From the NCBI GenBank assembly GCA_030432295.1, contig JAUIHI010000016.1, forward strand, positions 1 through 64,000: 64,000 nucleotides of DNA, read 5' to 3'. The stretch comes from Anaerolineae bacterium (lineage in GTDB: Bacteria; Chloroflexota; Anaerolineae; Caldilineales; Caldilineaceae). The position numbers and the translations under genes are program-made. Positions 60,532-64,000 of the stretch are shown here, one piece after another (within the stretch, counting starts at the first letter, position 1; the number at the start of each line of letters is the position of its first letter). The notes beneath the pieces were generated by a model. The model saw only the letters and a program-made list of their open reading frames with translations. It did no database searches and was not told where the DNA came from.

Positions 60532-61230
60532 TTATATGTATTCCTCCAACAGCCCGTGGGCCAGGGCGTACTTCACCAACTCCGCCCGGCTGTGGAGTTC
60601 GAGCTTTTGCATGACCCGCGTGCGATAGGTCTCGACGGTCTTGGGGCTGAGGGCGAGCTGGTCGCCGATCTGGCTGGCCGTGTGGCCCAGCGCGCAGAGG
60701 GTGAGTACCTCCTGCTCCCGCTCGCTGAGGAGGTCGCTGCTGCCGGTTGCTTCGCCGCTCTCCTGCCGGTGGACGTAATCTTCCAGGAGCATCCGGGCCG
60801 CGTTGGGATAGAGAAACGCGCCCCCTTTGGCAACCGTGCGGATGGCGTCGATCAGTTGGGTGTCCACCGTCGATTTGAGGACGTAGCCCGCCGCGCCCGC
60901 CTTCAACACCGGGAAGAGATAGCGCTCCTGGGCGTGGACGGTGAGGATCAGCACGCAGACCTCCGGGTTGCCCGCGCGGATGCGCCGGGTGGCTTCCAGC
61001 CCGTCCATCTCTGGCATGGAAATGTCCATCACCACCACATCGGGCTTTTCTGCCTCCACCAGCGTCACCCCTTCCACGCCGTTGCCCGCCTCCCCCACCA
61101 CCGCCAAATCCGGCTCCATTTCGATGAGGGCGCGCAGACCCACCCGCACGACCGGGTGATCGTCCACGAGGATGACGCGAATGGGAGAGGTGGAGATTGG
61201 GGATTGGGAATTGGGGATTGGGTTCATCAC
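60532..61230 (-). CDS. NarL-family response regulator
   Basis: A 232-residue regulator with a receiver domain (phospho-Asp in VVVMDISMPEMDG) and a LuxR-type HTH (LSEREQEVLTLCALGHTASQ, SPKTVETYRTRVMQKLEL). The first ~15 residues (MNPIPNSQSPISTSP) are not part of the fold and coincide with a 'ccaatccccaattccc' dispersed repeat, so the true start may lie further in. It overlaps the kinase gene by four bases and pairs with it. Confidence 0.9.
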   Translation of the reverse strand: MMNPIPNSQSPISTSPIRVILVDDHPVVRVGLRALIEMEPDLAVVGEAGNGVEGVTLVEAEKPDVVVMDISMPEMDGLEATRRIRAGNPEVCVLILTVHAQERYLFPVLKAGAAGYVLKSTVDTQLIDAIRTVAKGGAFLYPNAARMLLEDYVHRQESGEATGSSDLLSEREQEVLTLCALGHTASQIGDQLALSPKTVETYRTRVMQKLELHSRAELVKYALAHGLLEEYI

Positions 61231-62300
61231 TCCGCGTCTTTGCCTCTCTGCGTTTCTGCGTTGAAATCTGCGTGGCTCTCTTCGACCGGCGCGGAGACAG
61301 CGAGCCGCGTGCCCCGGCCCGGTGCGGATTCGATGACCACCTGCCCGCCGATCATTCCCATCCGCTCCCGGATGCCCAGCAGCCCCAGCCCGCCGTGGCG
61401 GCTGCCGTTATCGTTGGGGACAGCCTGTGGATCGAAGCCCGCGCCGTTATCGGTGATTTCCAAAGAGAGGGTGTTGTTTTGCAGGGCCAGCGCCATCTCT
61501 ACCGATGTGGCGTTGGCGTGGCGGGCCGCGTTGTTCAGCGCTTCCTGGGCCACCCGATAGAAGACCAGTTCCAGTGTGTGGGGCAGGCGGTGATCGATGC
61601 CTTCCGTCCGCACTGTGGCCTGGGCCGCGTTGGCTGCATTGAATTCGTCCGCCCGCCAGCCCAGCGCGGCCACCAGCCCCAGATCGTCCAGAATCTTCGG
61701 GCGCAGGTCCAGGGCCACCCGGCGCACCTCGTCCAGCGCGCCCGCGGTCAACTCTCGCAATTCGCCCACACGGGCCTGGGCTTCCTCCGGTGTACGTGCC
61801 CGTTCCAGCAGGCGCAGACGCACCAGCAATGATGTGAGTGCCTGGGCCGCTTCGTCGTGGAGTTCCCGGGCCACCCGCTGACGTTCGTCCTCCTGGGCCT
61901 GCAAAATGCGCCGGGAAAGGTCGTGGAGGCGGCGGGCGTCTTCCTCCTGCTGGCGCACCATCTGGTTGAAAGTGTCGATGAGCCGGTCGAAGCGTTCGTC
62001 GCTGATGGGCGGGGGGATCACCTGCACATCCCGGCGGCCCCGGCGCACATCGTCCACGCCGGATTGCAGACGATCCAGCGGCGTGAGGGTACGCTTGAGT
62101 ACCCAACTATTCACCGCAAAACTGATCAGCCAGCCGGTCAAAGCAAAGAAGGCGATCAGTTCGTAGTGGAGGTCCTCCGGGTAGCTGAGTACGTGCCAGA
62201 CGGTAATGACTGTGCCCGCGACCGCACCCACCGCCACCAGCAGTGAGTTCGCAAGGAGAATCTTCTGGGATAAGGGTATACGCCACAGCCGGTCAGTCAT
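61227..62300 (-). CDS. Sensor histidine kinase (HAMP-HisKA_3)
   Basis: A 357-residue membrane kinase with two TM helices (about 15-36 and 46-66) and almost no extracytoplasmic loop, HAMP, a coiled coil, the HisKA_3 box with phospho-acceptor in ARELHDEAAQALTSLLVR, and a HATPase domain with N- and G-boxes (EALNNAARHANA, ITDNGAGFDP). The C-terminal ~11 residues (NAETQRGKDAE) are the translation of a 'cgcaaag'-type repeat. I chose the ATG at 62300 (MTDRLWRIP). It overlaps the response regulator by four bases. Confidence 0.9.
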   Translation of the reverse strand: MTDRLWRIPLSQKILLANSLLVAVGAVAGTVITVWHVLSYPEDLHYELIAFFALTGWLISFAVNSWVLKRTLTPLDRLQSGVDDVRRGRRDVQVIPPPISDERFDRLIDTFNQMVRQQEEDARRLHDLSRRILQAQEDERQRVARELHDEAAQALTSLLVRLRLLERARTPEEAQARVGELRELTAGALDEVRRVALDLRPKILDDLGLVAALGWRADEFNAANAAQATVRTEGIDHRLPHTLELVFYRVAQEALNNAARHANATSVEMALALQNNTLSLEITDNGAGFDPQAVPNDNGSRHGGLGLLGIRERMGMIGGQVVIESAPGRGTRLAVSAPVEESHADFNAETQRGKDAE

Positions 62301-62428
62301 TGTTCTGCCTCCACTGCTAATCCTATCCGAATGTGCCGCGTCCGTCCTCCCCCGACTGACCAGTAGCTGTTCTACCCTGCCGACGAGCTTTGACGCAAAG
62401 GGCGGCCTGCCAGATAATAGAGTGAGCG

Positions 62429-62485
62429 GTGAACAGTTATCAGTGGATTCGGGACGACTGACACTGGTCACTGATAACTGTTCAC
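62429..62485. repeat. 17-bp perfect hairpin
   Basis: Arms 62429-62445 (gtgaacagttatcagtg) and 62469-62485 are exact complements with a 23-base loop. It lies in the divergent gap between the kinase and peptidase genes; parts of the words recur near 39983. 'ccaatatccaatat' repeats follow at 62518-62555. Confidence 0.6.
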
Positions 62486-62569
62486 TTCAAAAGCCCGACC
62501 GACACACCCAACGAAATATCCAATATCCAATATCCAATATCTACTATCCAATACCCTCCGGAGAACCCT

Positions 62570-63643
62570 ATGCCCCGTGCCCGCGATCTCGGCGTTCCCT
62601 TTCCTGGCGAGACTGGCCCGCTCAATGCCATCACCGATGTGGCAGGTGTCTGCGTCGGACATACAACACTGATTGAAGGCGCTGATGTGCGTACCGGCGT
62701 CACCGCCATCCTGCCCCGGGGAGCGGTCCACGCGCCGGTCTTTGCAGGCTATCACTCGCTCAACGGCAATGGCGAAATGACCGGCACGATTTGGGTGGAA
62801 GAATCGGGCTTTCTGGAAGGACCGGTGATGATCACCAACACCCACAGCGTCGGCGTTGTGCGAGATGCGGTCATCGCCTGGACCGTCGAACGCAAACTCT
62901 ACCACCCGATTCAGGGGGATGTCTTCTGGAGCCTGCCGGTGGTGGGGGAGACCTACGACGGCACGCTCAACGACGTCAACGGCTTCCACGTCGCACCGGC
63001 CCACGTTTTCGCCGCGCTGGACGCCGCGTCTACGGGTCCGGTGGCCGAGGGCAATGTGGGCGGCGGAACCGGGATGATCTGCCACGGCTTCAAAGGGGGC
63101 ATCGGCACAGCCTCCCGGCGGTTGACAGCGGAGGAGGGCGGCTATACCGTCGGTGTGCTAGTCCAGGCCAACTACGGCGCCCGCCGCCATCTGACGATTG
63201 CCGGTGTCCCGCTGGGGGAGGAAATCCCCGATCTGCTGCCGGAGATTCACAACGGGCCACCGCCGATGGGCGCGGGATCGATTATCGCAGTCGTGGCGAC
63301 GGATGCGCCTCTGCTGCCCCACCAACTCAAACGGATCGCCCAGCGGGCGGGATTGGGCATTGCCCGTTTGGGTGGAATGGGGGCCAACACATCGGGCGAC
63401 ATTTTTCTGGCCTTTTCCACAGCCAATCCCGGCGGCTGGCAGCGGGCCGAGGTGGCCCAGGTCGATCTGCTGCCCAACGACCGCATCACCCCTCTCTTCG
63501 AGGCGACGGTCTTCGCCACCGAAGAGGCGATTGTCAACGCAATGATAGCCGCCCGGACAATGACCGGGCGCAACGGCAATACTGTCCACGCCATCCCCCA
63601 CGACCGGCTGCAAGCCGCACTCAGAAAGTACAACCGGTTATGA
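62570..63643 (+). CDS. P1-family (DmpA-like) aminopeptidase
   Basis: An Ntn-fold serine peptidase homologue of MEROPS family S58/P1 (357 residues). The N-terminus matches DmpA-type proteins (AITDVAGVCVGHTTLIEG) and the autoprocessing/nucleophile region reads GMGANTSGDIFLAF, where the Ser after the cleavage Gly/Thr would be exposed. Gly-rich ligand loops GGGTGMICHGFKGGIG are present. It probably cleaves N-terminal residues from peptides or amides. The stop overlaps the next gene as ATGA. Confidence 0.9.
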   Translation: MPRARDLGVPFPGETGPLNAITDVAGVCVGHTTLIEGADVRTGVTAILPRGAVHAPVFAGYHSLNGNGEMTGTIWVEESGFLEGPVMITNTHSVGVVRDAVIAWTVERKLYHPIQGDVFWSLPVVGETYDGTLNDVNGFHVAPAHVFAALDAASTGPVAEGNVGGGTGMICHGFKGGIGTASRRLTAEEGGYTVGVLVQANYGARRHLTIAGVPLGEEIPDLLPEIHNGPPPMGAGSIIAVVATDAPLLPHQLKRIAQRAGLGIARLGGMGANTSGDIFLAFSTANPGGWQRAEVAQVDLLPNDRITPLFEATVFATEEAIVNAMIAARTMTGRNGNTVHAIPHDRLQAALRKYNRL

Positions 63644-64000
63644 CTTCTATCATTCACAGCGAACGTCTGGACCTGATTCTGATGACGCCGGATTTTTTCA
63701 CTGCCTGCCTGCGCCACGACAACGCCGAAGCGGAGCGGATTCTCGGCGTCCCGCCCCACCCGGAGCTTTTCCTGCGGGAAGACCTGCTGGTGCGGCGGCT
63801 GGCCCAGTGCTACGAAGAACCGGGCTACGCGCCCTGGACGCTGCGCGCGATTGTCCTGCGCGAGACAGGCGAAATGGTGGGTCACATCGGTTTTCACACC
63901 GAGCCAAACCCGGACTATCTGGCCGAGATCGCGCCCCACGCGCTGGAGTTTGGCTATACTGTCTATACAGACTTCCGTCGCCGGGGCATCGCTGCGGAGG
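63640..64000 (+). CDS. GNAT-family acetyltransferase (partial)
   Basis: The first 120 residues of a RimJ/RimL-type N-acetyltransferase; the gene runs off the window. It begins MTSIIHSERLDLILMTPDF and shows the beta-strand pattern MVGHIGFHTEPNPD and EFGYTVYTDFRRRGIAAE, where RRGIA starts the acetyl-CoA-binding loop. It overlaps the peptidase stop by four bases, so they are translationally coupled. Confidence 0.85.
   Translation, partial: MTSIIHSERLDLILMTPDFFTACLRHDNAEAERILGVPPHPELFLREDLLVRRLAQCYEEPGYAPWTLRAIVLRETGEMVGHIGFHTEPNPDYLAEIAPHALEFGYTVYTDFRRRGIAAE

Overview
The window is GC-rich bacterial chromosome with dense operons separated by many short palindromic and dispersed repeats. Gene content suggests a member of the Chloroflexota, probably an Anaerolineae or Caldilinea-like lineage: an A2-type caa3-style oxidase cluster, HAE1-type RND pumps without an outer-membrane channel gene, NarL-type two-component systems, Uma2 nucleases, kelch, SH3 and TolB-like surface proteins, and abundant repeats. 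This placement is inference from content and style; no rRNA or other marker gene is present. I recognised no rRNA, tRNA, CRISPR array or insertion-sequence transposase.

Layout. 1-0.9 kb: non-coding hairpins. 0.9-4.3 kb: FtsK/SpoIIIE translocase, O6-alkylguanine DNA methyltransferase and a broken Nudix gene. 4.4-7.4 kb: catabolic operon (phosphotriesterase-like hydrolase, zinc alcohol dehydrogenase, NHL beta-propeller). 7.5-11.3 kb: chemoreceptor, glycerate kinase, [2Fe-2S] ferredoxin. 11.5-19.8 kb: one leftward respiratory cluster, ctaC-ctaD-ctaF-ctaE-ctaG-(membrane protein)-SURF1-ctaB, followed by a phosphatidylcholine synthase gene. 20-23.2 kb: a tyrosine-recombinase homologue that has lost its catalytic residues, and a polytopic membrane protein with an endonuclease/exonuclease/phosphatase domain. 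23.3-29.7 kb: signalling block with a LuxR-TM-kelch protein, a winged-helix regulator, a large histidine kinase and two response regulators. 29.8-34.9 kb: membrane proteins, a CPBP protease, a lipoprotein and a TMEM175-like channel. 35-40 kb: TetR-MFP-RND efflux operon. 40.5-43.6 kb: SH3/TolB-like exported protein and a Uma2 nuclease. 43.8-52.3 kb: type I restriction-modification operon (hsdM-hsdS-hsdR) beside a toxin-antitoxin-like islet. 52.5-59.1 kb: a peroxiredoxin with an in-frame UGA, a lipoprotein with four rhodanese domains, and a molybdopterin/Fe-S oxidoreductase pair. 59.4-64 kb: VOC protein, a NarL-type two-component system, a P1-family peptidase and a partial GNAT acetyltransferase.

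The strongest result is the peroxiredoxin at 52546-53277 (minus). Its peroxidatic cysteine codon is replaced by UGA, the reading frame continues through a complete peroxiredoxin domain, and a stem-loop with a GGUC apical loop begins at the base after UGA. This fits a bacterial selenoprotein with a SECIS element. It lies beside sulfur-type redox genes (tandem rhodaneses, polysulfide/thiosulfate-reductase-like enzyme), which suggests a peroxide and sulfane-sulfur redox neighbourhood.

A second theme is repeats. One 120-bp palindromic element occurs twice with its loop inverted relative to its flanks. A 143-bp element occurs as two inverted copies 30 kb apart, and one copy is flanked by 15-bp direct repeats. 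Several dispersed repeats have been absorbed into coding sequence, in hsdM, a histidine kinase C-terminus, a response regulator N-terminus, a TolB-like linker, and an insertion in the Nudix pseudogene.
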